A stretch of 64,000 nt of DNA from Bacillus sp. B1-b2 (lineage in GTDB: Bacteria; Bacillota; Bacilli; Bacillales; Cytobacillaceae), in NCBI RefSeq assembly GCF_009183415.1, contig NZ_WEHU01000001.1:1-64000 (forward strand). The letters are read 5' to 3'. The notes beneath the pieces are model-generated. The model saw nothing but the letters and a program-made list of their open reading frames with translations, searched no databases and was not told the DNA's origin. The first letter of the stretch is position 1. The number at the start of each line of letters is the position of its first letter. Positions 1 through 7,911 of this stretch are shown piece after piece. Both the position numbers and the translations under genes were made by a program.

Positions 1-121
1 TGTCCTAAAAGAAAGCAACAAAAAGATTCAAAGGTTAATTCAATGTCAACTACAACACTGGATTGCAGGCTTACCTAATTACATCAAGATCTACCTGCCT
101 ATTTTAGTGTGCGAAAGTTGA
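1..121 (+). CDS. C-terminal fragment of an unidentified gene (partial)
   Basis: An open frame enters from the left edge (codons in phase with base 2) and ends at TGA 119-121, giving 39 residues ending PILVCES. It contains an amphipathic, tryptophan-containing stretch (HWIAGLPNYIKIYLP). No family is recognised and the piece is too short to be sure it is coding. It could equally be non-coding. Confidence 0.2.
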   Translation, partial: VLKESNKKIQRLIQCQLQHWIAGLPNYIKIYLPILVCES

Positions 122-320
122 GTAATTTACTAAATGAATACAACCTAGATGCCCTCTTTTCTATTAAAATCCTCTTTACATCTTTTCCTTAAATGATCAA
201 TACATTTCTTTTATTATAACAATTAGTAACTAAGTTTGATTCCATATATATAATATCTTCTTAAAATCGTGCTAGATAGACTAATATTTGCGTTAAAATA
301 ATGGAAATGGAGGGGTATTA
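122..320. other. AT-rich intergenic region
   Basis: Nothing convincing is seen here apart from the ribosome binding site GGAGGGG at 309-315, five bases before the TTG start of the next gene. Several TATAAT-like hexamers occur (for example 249-254) but none has a well-spaced -35. Confidence 0.4.
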
Positions 321-938
321 TTGGATTTTTTTACGGTTATTTTAGGGTGGATAGGTATTGTTCTTTTTCTAATTACAGCTATTAGTTTTAGTAAACTTGC
401 AAATATAAATGAGTTTGGAATGATTCATTTATTAATGGCGATGATGTACACATGTTGGGTGCCAATTCCTATCATTTATAATCGTTTATTAAATGGAGAA
501 ATGATAGAGACAGGAACAATTTTTGGTTTACTTTACTTAATAATGTTACTATTCACCATGACCTTGCAGACTGGGCATATTGTACATATAGATAGAGTTG
601 GTAACAATGATACAGAAGCGATGGATAGAAGCAATCATATGATGGCAACTTTATCTGGTCCGTTTGAATTAATGGCAAATGTTATAAAATGCATTTGGGC
701 ACTACTGTTAGGTTTTGCTTTCTGGGAAAATCAGCATCTAATAATGGCAGGAATGATGTTTCTGTTTAGTTTACTAATTCTTTATTATCTGCCTCTATTG
801 TTTAAAAGTAGTCTTGTTAGATCGATAAAAATACTAGAAAAAGTAAAGTCAAATACTTACTTTATTAATCTAGAAACTTTTGCATTTTTTCTCATTTTAA
901 TCGTATTTCTAACTTTACAAGTGATATTTAGTGAATAA
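321..938 (+). CDS. hypothetical integral membrane protein
   Basis: 205 residues with about five or six hydrophobic segments: residues 4-24, 36-52, 66-84, 112-135, 138-160 and 182-203. A short polar stretch at about 88-105 (HIDRVGNNDTEAMDRSNHMM) separates the two halves. The start is TTG, chosen because GGAGGGG lies five bases upstream. The family is not recognised. It overlaps the next membrane gene by 8 bases, so the two are probably co-translated. No enzyme motif is visible, and function is unknown. Confidence 0.7.
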   Translation: MDFFTVILGWIGIVLFLITAISFSKLANINEFGMIHLLMAMMYTCWVPIPIIYNRLLNGEMIETGTIFGLLYLIMLLFTMTLQTGHIVHIDRVGNNDTEAMDRSNHMMATLSGPFELMANVIKCIWALLLGFAFWENQHLIMAGMMFLFSLLILYYLPLLFKSSLVRSIKILEKVKSNTYFINLETFAFFLILIVFLTLQVIFSE

Positions 939-1395
939 AACTTTTTATACAATTTTAGCATTTTTAGTATCTTATGTTGTGTATCTTATTTGGATGGCTT
1001 TCTTATTTATCCTATCCAATAATGATGATTTGGGTGTGGAAGACATACTAAGTATCATGGTATTTCCTAGTTTTTATGGAATTCCAATCGTTTTAATAGC
1101 AACGCTTATTGGTGAAGCTATTATTAAGATTGAAAGAGCGAATTCTTTTACGTTTTTCATCTCAGGATGTTTTTACGGTCTAATTTTTTTTGTACTATCT
1201 TCAGCGAATACATATGCAGATTCAATTGAATGGTATCTTATCATAGTTAGTTGTTCTATTGGTATTGTTATCTTTCAATCTTTTTATTTCATTAGAAAAA
1301 AAGGAGGATATTCTAAATGGGGAATGAAATACCCAATTGGAATCCTTATTTATTTTAATAAAAGAAGGAAAGATACTCGCATAATATTAGTTTAG
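931..1395 (+). CDS. hypothetical integral membrane protein
   Basis: 154 residues with four predicted membrane segments (about 7-28, 39-60, 74-92, 101-122) and a basic C-terminal tail rich in Lys/Arg. The GTG start lies inside the last codons of the preceding membrane gene, which suggests translational coupling. The stop codon TAG (1393-1395) is the last triplet of the left arm of a 15-bp palindrome that leads into marR. The family is not recognised. The tail could be a remnant of a longer protein, but no frameshift signal is seen. Confidence 0.6.
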   Translation: MNKTFYTILAFLVSYVVYLIWMAFLFILSNNDDLGVEDILSIMVFPSFYGIPIVLIATLIGEAIIKIERANSFTFFISGCFYGLIFFVLSSANTYADSIEWYLIIVSCSIGIVIFQSFYFIRKKGGYSKWGMKYPIGILIYFNKRRKDTRIILV

Positions 1396-1413
1396 TATCT
1401 AAACTAATATTAT
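1381..1413. promoter_or_regulatory. perfect 15-bp palindrome, candidate MarR operator
   Basis: Left arm 1381-1395 and right arm 1399-1413 are perfect reverse complements around a TAT centre; the core reads TTTAGTATCTAAA. MarR-family dimers typically bind AT-rich palindromes of this kind at their own gene, so autoregulation is the likely role (inference). The palindrome begins inside the last codons of the upstream gene and ends on the first two bases of the marR ATG. There is no U-tract, so a terminator is less likely. Confidence 0.6.
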
Positions 1414-1864
1414 GATGAAAAATATGGAATTACCTCAATTAATTGGATTGCTTATACATCAGATTAAAGAAAGTGAAACCGTTCCACACTCTATTGCCAA
1501 TATTGGTGAGGTTACCCCAAGTGAAATGCATATATTGGAAATAATTGGAGTGAACGAACTTATAACTGCAAAGGAGATAGGAGAAGATCTAAAAATAACG
1601 AAGGGAGCCGTCTCACAGTTAGTTACCAAACTAAAAAAGAAAGGGCTTATTGAAAACGTACCAAATTCAAATGATCAGAGAAAACAAACCTTATTACTAA
1701 CAGAAAATGGTGCAACGGTATATAAATACCACCAAAGTATAGAATTAGAATTTAGAAACATTTTGGAGAAATCATTATCTGAAGAAGAAAAACAGATGTT
1801 TGAAAAAGGATTAGGACTTCTAGTAGAGTATTTTAGCCATTCATTGGAAAGGAGAAAAAGATGA
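1412..1864 (+). CDS. MarR-family transcriptional regulator
   Basis: 150 residues with a winged helix-turn-helix at about 50-95 (AKEIGEDLKITKGAVSQLV followed by a KKKGLIENV wing and the NDQRKQTLLLTENG strand), flanked by the N- and C-terminal dimerisation helices usual in the family. Candidate starts are ATG 1412, 1415 and 1424. None has a Shine-Dalgarno sequence, and a perfect palindrome abuts the first ATG, so a leaderless transcript or coupling to the upstream gene is possible. It overlaps the next gene by four bases (ATGA), giving an operon with the saccharopine-dehydrogenase-like gene and the broken methyltransferase. It probably controls this operon; the ligand is unknown. Confidence 0.85.
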   Translation: MMKNMELPQLIGLLIHQIKESETVPHSIANIGEVTPSEMHILEIIGVNELITAKEIGEDLKITKGAVSQLVTKLKKKGLIENVPNSNDQRKQTLLLTENGATVYKYHQSIELEFRNILEKSLSEEEKQMFEKGLGLLVEYFSHSLERRKR

Positions 1865-2916
1865 GAGATAAAATACTTGTAATAGGTGGACATGGGCATG
1901 TAGGAAATGTCATTGTTGAATCCTTATTGAAAAGGGGCGTATCAAATATAGTCATTGGTGGAAGAAATGAACAGAAGATGAAAGAATATGTTAATCAAGT
2001 CAATTCATGTCTAACCTATCAATTAATAGATGTGGAGGGGACAATAACTTCTGCATATTTGGAGAATATTCGGATGGTTGTTATGTGTATCAATCAAAAT
2101 AATACAGAATTTGTAAAATATTGTATTGCAGAGAAAATTGATTATGTTGACATCTCCGCAAATAGTGATTTTATGGAGAAAGTTCATCAGCTACCTAAAA
2201 AACAAGATGTTTCCATAATAACTCATGTTGGAATTGCACCAGGTGTAACCAACTTAATGGTGAAAAAATATGTATCTATGACTTCTCAAAAAGAGAAGGA
2301 TATCACCATTGATGTCATTTTGGGTATCGGGGATGCACATGGTAAAGCGGCAATAGAATGGACCTTTTCTCAAATGAATTCGAATTATTTATTAGGTGAT
2401 GAAAAGATAGAAAGCTTTAAAAGGGAACGAAATGTGCAATTCTCCACTCCTATAGGGATGAAAAAAACATACTCATTTAATTTTGCTGACCAACATGTCT
2501 TACGTAAAGAGTATCAAGAAACACTAGTAACTACCTACTTAGGGTTTGATGTAGTATTTATTTCAAAGATACTATTCTATTTAAAAAAGTGGAATTTACT
2601 ACGAATTCTTTCCTCTAGCAAAGTGATTAGTTTATTACAAAAAATAATGAATAAACAGCTAGTAGGATCAGGCTTATATGCATTGAAAGTCTCAAATAGT
2701 AATAATAGTGATCCTAATGCAATAGTTCTTTATGGTAAAAAGGAAGCAGAAGCAACAGGAGAAGTAGCTGCATTTGTTATAAAAAAACTATTAGATACAA
2801 AGAAGAAATATGGTATTACGACCATTAATTCTGTATGTAGCTTAGAAGATGTCCTTCAAGAAGTCTCAGTAATAATGGAAGGAGGACCATTTAATAATGA
2901 AAAACGATTGGCATAG
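1861..2916 (+). CDS. saccharopine dehydrogenase-like NAD(P)-binding oxidoreductase
   Basis: 351 residues. The N-terminus is a Rossmann fold with the glycine-rich loop GGHGHVG at about 8-14 and a second-strand signature IGGRN at 32-36, as in the saccharopine dehydrogenase NADP-binding domain family. A C-terminal catalytic-like domain follows. GGAGAAAAAG sits directly before the ATG, which overlaps the marR stop. The product is probably a soluble reductase acting on a small metabolite, since true lysine-pathway enzymes are longer. Its partner in the operon is a SAM methyltransferase, suggesting a small modification or detoxification pathway under MarR control. The substrate cannot be deduced. 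Confidence 0.7.
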   Translation: MRDKILVIGGHGHVGNVIVESLLKRGVSNIVIGGRNEQKMKEYVNQVNSCLTYQLIDVEGTITSAYLENIRMVVMCINQNNTEFVKYCIAEKIDYVDISANSDFMEKVHQLPKKQDVSIITHVGIAPGVTNLMVKKYVSMTSQKEKDITIDVILGIGDAHGKAAIEWTFSQMNSNYLLGDEKIESFKRERNVQFSTPIGMKKTYSFNFADQHVLRKEYQETLVTTYLGFDVVFISKILFYLKKWNLLRILSSSKVISLLQKIMNKQLVGSGLYALKVSNSNNSDPNAIVLYGKKEAEATGEVAAFVIKKLLDTKKKYGITTINSVCSLEDVLQEVSVIMEGGPFNNEKRLA

Positions 2917-3548
2917 TATACAAAAAGTTTCTAGCTATATATCTACCATTTCCAATAAAATGCCTGGGTATCATATTTTTCATGAAATTATGAACGCTTG
3001 TCTAACAGCAAAATATTCTAGTGATTTTAATGGAAAAGGGCTAATAATAGGTGGAGGTGGTGGCAAGGAAATCTCCATTATTCAAAAGAGCTTCCCTCAC
3101 GCATCATTAACATTGGTTGATCAATCCACAGTCATGATACAGCTTGAGAAAGAAAATATATCTCTTTCTGCACAAATTCAGTATGTAGTAGCAGACTTTA
3201 TGAAATATTCCTTCCACCAAAAGTATCGGAAAGTAACTTCTTGTCTAGTTATCCATTTCATTCAAGATAAAAAGTTCTTTCTTCAAAAGGTATTTGATTT
3301 ATTAGAAGAAATTGGTGTTTTTTTTCTCTATACAATTAGTTTGGAAGAAAATAAATGGGATGAAAAGTACTGGCGACAATTTATGTTAAATCATCAAGTG
3401 ACTAAAAGAAGCATGGGAAGCCCTGAGGCTAACCTATTATCCTATTAAAAAGGAAGATATAGAGAGACTAATGGCAGACGTAGGTTTTTCTAGCATCCAA
3501 CCAATTTATTCAGCATTGAATACTCATGGTTGGATAATTAGAAAATAA
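2897..3548 (+). pseudogene. SAM-dependent methyltransferase, frameshifted near its C-terminus
   Basis: Starts at ATG 2897 behind GGAAGGAGGACC and overlaps the previous gene by 20 bases. The SAM-binding loop is LIIGGGGGKE with an acidic strand end LTLVDQS, then VVADFMKYS, as in class I methyltransferases. The starting frame stops early at TAA 3446-3448. A second frame carries an uninterrupted continuation, LRLTYYPIKKEDIERLMADV and onward to HGWIIRK, ending at TAA 3546-3548. Removing one G from the GGG at 3415-3417 joins the two frames exactly. This is either a true one-base insertion or a sequencing error. The N-terminal 172 residues, with the whole SAM site, are unaffected. Confidence 0.7.
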
Positions 3549-3555
3549 TAAATTA

Positions 3556-3603
3556 ATAAATTAATAAGGATCCACCTGCCATAGTGGCTCCTTATTAATT
3601 TAT
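3556..3603. terminator. bidirectional terminator between the methyltransferase and bdhA
   Basis: A 15-bp perfect outer stem (3556-3570 with 3589-3603) encloses an inner CCAC/GTGG stem. T-rich flanks lie on both sides. It separates the convergent methyltransferase remnant and bdhA. Confidence 0.75.
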
Positions 3604-3608
3604 TATCT

Positions 3609-4652
3609 TTACTGCTCTGATTGAACGAGAATTTTCACTTGATTCTTTTCTTTAATTAAACTTTCAAAACCTTCTTCAATAACATCATCTAATTTAATTT
3701 TCTTTGTAACTAATTTTTCAGCAGAGAAATATCCCTTTTGCATTAGAGATAAAACGGCAGGGAATACATCTCTATATCCAATAATTCCTTTCACCGTACG
3801 TTCTTGAATAACAATATCATTTGGTGAGATTTCTGCTCCTTTTTCCCAAATACTTACGATAATTGTTTCTCCACCAATACCTGTTGATTGAATAGATTGA
3901 CGTAACACAGCTGGAACACCAGTTACTTCAAAGGAGACATCTACTCCACCCTGCGTTAATCTCTTAATCTCGCTAACTGTGTCATCTACTTTAGTAGGGT
4001 CCACAACGATAGCTCCTAATTCTGTTGCTTTTGCTTGTCTTTCTGGTGATAGTTCTACTGCATAAATATCCGTAGCTCCTGCTGCTTTCAGTGCCTCAAT
4101 CACAAGTAGACCAATTGGCCCGCAACCAAATACAGCCACTTTATCTCCAGCTTTTACTTTACTAGAACGAACAGCATATAGAGCTACAGCAGAGGGCTCC
4201 ACAAGTGCCCCTTGTTCATATGATAAATCATCTGGTAATTTAAAAAGTAACTCTTCATCAACAGTAACAAACTCACTAAGACCACCGCCTCCACCAGCGA
4301 GACCTAAGAAGCCCATATCAGGATCTAAATTATAAGCACCTTGATGCCCATGAGTAGCAAAAATTGGTTCCACTACTACACGATCTCCGACAGCATAATT
4401 TGTTACTCCTTCACCAACTTCTACTACTTCACCAGAAAACTCATGACCTAACGTAACAGGTGCTACTTCGTTTGTAAGTGGATGAGGAGTGTCAACTGGA
4501 ATAAAAATAGGACCTCCTAAGTATTCATGCAAATCACTTCCACAAATACCACACCACTTTACCTTCATTTTGACTTGTCCTGGTTTTACAATAGGTTCGT
4601 CTATTTCTTCTATACGTATATCCTTCTGATTATGCCATCTTAGCGCTTTCAT
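3609..4652 (-). CDS. bdhA: 2,3-butanediol dehydrogenase, zinc-dependent medium-chain ADH
   Basis: 347 residues of the medium-chain dehydrogenase family. The catalytic zinc ligands are visible: Cys37 in CGICGSDLHEY, then His70-Glu71 in LGHEFSGEVVEVGEGV, and a third acidic ligand in ALVEPSAVALYAV. The four-cysteine structural zinc lobe of classical ADHs is missing, as is typical of BdhA/sorbitol-dehydrogenase-like members. The NAD-binding loop is VFGCGPIGLL. It would interconvert acetoin and 2,3-butanediol in overflow metabolism. It is divergent from a LysR regulator 119 bp away, which probably controls it. Another polyol or threonine dehydrogenase is possible, but overall similarity to BdhA is strong. 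Confidence 0.8.
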   Translation of the reverse strand: MKALRWHNQKDIRIEEIDEPIVKPGQVKMKVKWCGICGSDLHEYLGGPIFIPVDTPHPLTNEVAPVTLGHEFSGEVVEVGEGVTNYAVGDRVVVEPIFATHGHQGAYNLDPDMGFLGLAGGGGGLSEFVTVDEELLFKLPDDLSYEQGALVEPSAVALYAVRSSKVKAGDKVAVFGCGPIGLLVIEALKAAGATDIYAVELSPERQAKATELGAIVVDPTKVDDTVSEIKRLTQGGVDVSFEVTGVPAVLRQSIQSTGIGGETIIVSIWEKGAEISPNDIVIQERTVKGIIGYRDVFPAVLSLMQKGYFSAEKLVTKKIKLDDVIEEGFESLIKEKNQVKILVQSEQ

Positions 4653-4733
4653 TATGAAACAACCCCTTTGTATTTTGGATAATTTTAGTATACAACGAAG
4701 GTTACTTATGGTAAATTTAGTTATTATTAACGA

Positions 4734-4754
4734 TAGTTAAGTTTTAATTAACTA
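4734..4754. promoter_or_regulatory. inverted repeat between bdhA and the LysR gene, candidate LysR site
   Basis: TAGTTAA (4734-4740) and TTAACTA (4748-4754) are exact inverted copies spaced seven bases apart. They contain the T-N11-A arrangement usual for LysR-type regulators and lie in the shared bdhA/lysR promoter region just upstream of the LysR start. Binding is inferred. Confidence 0.5.
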
Positions 4755-4771
4755 GAACGGATGATGACTAA

Positions 4772-5665
4772 ATGAATATGGAACAACTAAAATATATAGT
4801 TGAAATTGCTAACACGGGGTCTTTAAAGGAAGCAGCAGAAAACTTGCACATCACGTTACCTGCGTTAAGTCAATCTATCAAAAACTTAGAAAAAGAGTTA
4901 AATATTCTTCTTTTCCATCGATCTAGAAGAGGAACAATTCCTACAGAGGAAGGCCAAAAATTAGTTGAAAAGGCAAATGGTGTTTTAGTAAAATTACAAG
5001 AATTTATAGATGAAGCAGAAGAATATACAGACACTATGAATGGGGAAATAAAAGTGGCCACATACCCTGGGCCAATGGAAATTCTCGTTCATTTAATTGC
5101 AGATATCAAAAGGGATTATCCTAATATTAAAGCTTCAATCTATGAAAATAGTACAGAGTATATAATTGGTAAAGTACTAGAAGGAGAAGTGGATGTGGGC
5201 TTTATTACTTATACAGAAAAAGAAGAAAAGATGTATCCGAATCTTTTTTTTAAGAAATTAATAGAAGGGCATATGGTTGCTGCTGTTAATAAAAATTCCA
5301 CACTTGCTAAGTATTCTCTCATCACAGAAGAGCTATTAAAAAATCAACCAGTAGTGTTATATAATGATATTTACATAGAAGATTTCATTAAAGGCTTTAC
5401 CACTAAGCCTTTCGAGATATTATTTACAACGAACAACGTAGATACCATACGTCATGCTCTAGAAAATAACACAGCCATCAATATAGGATTTGACTATGCA
5501 TTTAAAACAGATGCAAGTCTTTCGCGTAGCGAGCAATTCATTGTTATTAATTTTGCTCCTCCACACTATAAAACATATTCATTCGGGTATATTTATAATG
5601 CTAACAATGGATTATCCAGAATCATTAGGGAGTTTTTAAAGCGTATTCAGACAAAAATTGGTTAG
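4772..5665 (+). CDS. LysR-family transcriptional regulator
   Basis: 297 residues. The N-terminal LysR helix-turn-helix is clear (LKYIVEIANTGSLKEAAENL, then HITLPALSQSIKNLEKELN and LLFHRSRRGTIPTEEGQ). It is followed by a periplasmic-binding-protein-like effector domain of about 210 residues (GEIKVATYPGPMEILVHLIA through the C-terminus). ATG 4772 is used; the Shine-Dalgarno is weak, and a second ATG lies two codons in. Divergence from bdhA and an inverted repeat between them suggest it controls bdhA, perhaps in response to a fermentation or redox metabolite (inference). In B. subtilis the acetoin branch is controlled by a LysR protein, AlsR, but identity with AlsR is not claimed. Confidence 0.85.
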   Translation: MNMEQLKYIVEIANTGSLKEAAENLHITLPALSQSIKNLEKELNILLFHRSRRGTIPTEEGQKLVEKANGVLVKLQEFIDEAEEYTDTMNGEIKVATYPGPMEILVHLIADIKRDYPNIKASIYENSTEYIIGKVLEGEVDVGFITYTEKEEKMYPNLFFKKLIEGHMVAAVNKNSTLAKYSLITEELLKNQPVVLYNDIYIEDFIKGFTTKPFEILFTTNNVDTIRHALENNTAINIGFDYAFKTDASLSRSEQFIVINFAPPHYKTYSFGYIYNANNGLSRIIREFLKRIQTKIG

Positions 5666-5678
5666 GTGAGTGCACTGT

Positions 5679-5741
5679 ATTCTCGTCTTCTCAGAAAAAG
5701 GGTTTAAGTCTGTAGGTAAAAGAAAACCCTTTAACGAGAAT
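5679..5741. terminator. nested stem-loop after the LysR gene
   Basis: ATTCTCG (5679-5685) pairs with CGAGAAT (5735-5741), and inside it AAAGGGTTT (5697-5705) pairs with AAACCCTTT (5724-5732). It lies between the convergent LysR gene and the small minus-strand gene. No strong U-tract follows, so termination is likely but not certain. Confidence 0.5.
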
Positions 5742-5779
5742 GTATTTTCATGTAGTAAGGATCTAGTTATTCCATAACC

Positions 5780-6079
5780 TTATTCTTTCACTCCATCGGG
5801 ATAATGCTTAGTATGATACTTATCTCCTAAATGCATAAAATCATCTACTGTTTTTCTCAATTCACTCATGATTGTAAATTTCACATCATTCATGGTTGTG
5901 TAAAATGCATGTTCCTCACATCCATCTGGCCTAATCCCAGCCATTGCATCAGATGCGACAACTTTTCGATGTTCATTTATTAAATTATCAAGTGCATCTA
6001 ATACATGTTGTGTATATTTCGCCACATCCTTATGTTCTTTTCTTAATTGATCTTGAAGTTCTTTAATTTGTTTATCCAT
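5780..6079 (-). CDS. small hypothetical soluble protein
   Basis: 99 residues from ATG 6079, chosen because AGAGGA lies seven bases upstream; the longer TTG start at 6097 would overlap that site. The protein is charged and helical, with a coiled-coil-like N-terminus (MDKQIKELQDQLRKEHKD), a DGCEEHAFY centre and a HLGDKYHTKHYPDG end. There are no membrane segments or signal peptide. The family is not recognised. Conserved His/Cys/Glu residues could bind a metal, but that is speculation. Confidence 0.6.
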   Translation of the reverse strand: MDKQIKELQDQLRKEHKDVAKYTQHVLDALDNLINEHRKVVASDAMAGIRPDGCEEHAFYTTMNDVKFTIMSELRKTVDDFMHLGDKYHTKHYPDGVKE

Positions 6080-6238
6080 ATTAAATCCTCTTTTCAAGTT
6101 AGGTATGTTACTTATATATTTAACAGGAATGAAAATACTTATTACGAAATATTTTTATAGAAAAAATAATTTAAAGTAATTACATATTATGGAAAAGTAG
6201 TAGTAAAGGAAACAAAAGTAAAGATAGGAGGGAAAACA

Positions 6239-6397
6239 AGGTTTAACAACCATGCTAAATGCTTTTATTGCAAGAAAGAGATAAAAGGAAATGAACTGAT
6301 TTTTGTTAAAATAAGATATCCAGAAAGAAGAGGTTTTGCAGAAATAAAAGCATTTCTACAAGATGAAGGGCAAATTATATGTGAAGCATGTTTTTAG
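6239..6397 (+). pseudogene. four-cysteine miniprotein with start codon mutated to AGG
   Basis: A 52-codon frame ends at TAG 6395-6397 and encodes FNNHAKCFYCKKEIKG, a basic middle (VKIRYPERRGFAEIKAF) and GQIICEACF. This gives two CxxC knuckles 43 residues apart, typical of a small zinc-ribbon protein. A perfect AGGAGG (6226-6231) precedes it, but the codon at correct spacing (6239-6241) is AGG, one substitution from ATG. No ATG, GTG or TTG occurs in frame back to the upstream stop at 6167. It is therefore probably an inactivated gene, unless an unusual start is used or the base is wrong. Confidence 0.5.
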
Positions 6398-6543
6398 AAA
6401 AATCAGGAGGGGTTTGTTCATCTTATTGATTCCTTATTTTTAGTTATATTTATTTATATCGCTATATGATATATAGGTAAATCGAGTATTGCCTAGGAAA
6501 TTTTGGTCAATATCTTAATTATTAGTAAAATAAGTGGGTTTGT

Positions 6544-7135
6544 ATGGAAAAAAAACAAGAAAAGAATATATGCCTAAAGAGCGATAATAGCCTTCACTTC
6601 GTATTCAGTTATTTGTGTAGCTCTTCTTTTTATTTTTATTGTCTTTGATGTATTAGATATTCAATATGTTATCTCATTTGAAAATCCAATGAATTTAATA
6701 GTTTATTCCACTGTTGCTTCTACTGGTTTATTACTTTATGATGGTATTCTATCCTTCTATATTCCAGTTACTGATATAGACGAAACAAATAAGAGCTTTC
6801 AAAACTATCCTATTTTGCAAAGTTTTGTTTTCCTGTTTATTGGTGCTTTATTCGAGGAGATATTATTTAGAGGAATTATTCAAAGCTTATTATATCTCTA
6901 TATGGATAATCAACTATTATCCATATTCATTACGACCATCCTATTTTTATCCCTACACATTCAGTACTTCAAAAAACCTATAATGTTATTGAATATTCTT
7001 ATTCCAAGTTTAACATTTGGTTGGATTTTTGCAGAAACTAATAATATTTTAGTTCCTTTGATCGCCCATTTTATCATGAATTATGAGATAATCTTATTAT
7101 TTAAATATAATTTATTGGAATTGAAGGAAAGGTAA
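6544..7135 (+). pseudogene. CPBP-family intramembrane protease, 5' frameshift
   Basis: The intact part from ATG 6689 (148 residues) holds the CPBP/Abi glutamic-protease motifs: EEILFRG (EExxxR), an LSLHIQYF helix with His, and the final LIAHFIMNY (HxxxN type). No Shine-Dalgarno precedes 6689. The same frame is open upstream to 6578 and encodes another membrane segment (AIIAFTSYSVICVALLFIFI) with no start. A separate frame from ATG 6544 supplies MEKKQEKNICLK. A one-base shift at about 6570-6580 would join them to a protein of about 196 residues, the length of the paralogue ypbD at 54.9 kb, which it closely resembles. The gene is probably inactive, or a reading error has occurred. Confidence 0.65.
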
Positions 7136-7206
7136 GTCTTAGAATGTTAACAAACTATTAATAGTATTCATTATTGTCCTAAATATGTACATACGGAGGT
7201 GGGATT

Positions 7207-7776
7207 ATGAGACCTTATCTAACAAAAGACATAAGTGTAGAAAGTTTTAAAGACTTTTATTGGTTAAAGGAAGAGTTACAGTGTTTTTGTAGAGAAAATG
7301 GAATAAGTACCTCTGGATCAAAATTAGAGATTTCTAATAGGATTGAAATATTTCTTCAGACAGGTGAGATAAAAAAAACGAGTAGAAAATCGAAAGCGAA
7401 TAATAAGATGCAACTTCAATTAGATTTAAGTCTCGATACAGTCATCACAGAAAATCATCGTTGTAGTCAAAATGTAAGAGCCTTTTTTAAAACAGTTATT
7501 CCGAAATTCCACTTCTCTACCTATATCCAAGACTATTTTAAAAACAATGTAGGGAAAACATATCGTGATGTAGTAGATGCCTGGTTTGAGGAAGAAGTAC
7601 GAAAAAAAGCCCCTTCATACAAGAAAACCATTGCTCCTCAATTCGAATATAATCAATTCGTTCAAGACTTTTTTGCTGACCCGAAAAACAAAGGGAAAAG
7701 TCGTGAAGAAGCAATTCAAGCTTGGAATGTAATTAAGAAGCTTCCTGGAAGTAACAAATATTCCTCCAATACTTAG
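7207..7776 (+). CDS. SAP-domain protein of unknown function
   Basis: 189 residues from ATG 7207 behind CGGAGGTGGG. Residues about 15-55 form a SAP-like helix-extended-helix (LKEELQCFCRENGISTSGSK followed by LEISNRIEIFLQTGE), a fold associated with DNA or RNA binding. A basic linker (KKTSRKSKANNK) leads to a helical C-terminal region with two similar PKF/PQF-Y-FVQDFF segments (residues about 99-115 and 141-158), suggesting an internal duplication. A DUF6434-type annotation fits. It stands alone and its role is unknown; nucleic-acid binding is inferred from the SAP fold only. Confidence 0.65.
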   Translation: MRPYLTKDISVESFKDFYWLKEELQCFCRENGISTSGSKLEISNRIEIFLQTGEIKKTSRKSKANNKMQLQLDLSLDTVITENHRCSQNVRAFFKTVIPKFHFSTYIQDYFKNNVGKTYRDVVDAWFEEEVRKKAPSYKKTIAPQFEYNQFVQDFFADPKNKGKSREEAIQAWNVIKKLPGSNKYSSNT

Positions 7777-7867
7777 TAAAGCAAATCTCACATTTGTCAT
7801 GACCAGCATATTTTTGGGACAAGTAGAAAGTATAAGGAGCTTAACTTTATTAAGAATGGTAAACAAA

Positions 7868-7892
7868 AAGGAGAGGAGAATCTCCTCTCTAT
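7868..7892. terminator. terminator between convergent genes
   Basis: GAGAGGAGA (7871-7879) faces TCTCCTCTC (7881-7889). Read on the minus strand the hairpin is followed by CTTTTTG, so it ends the ClpX-type zinc-finger gene and can also stop plus-strand transcription. Confidence 0.65.
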
Positions 7893-7911
7893 GGCAAGTA
7901 TGGTAAAACGT

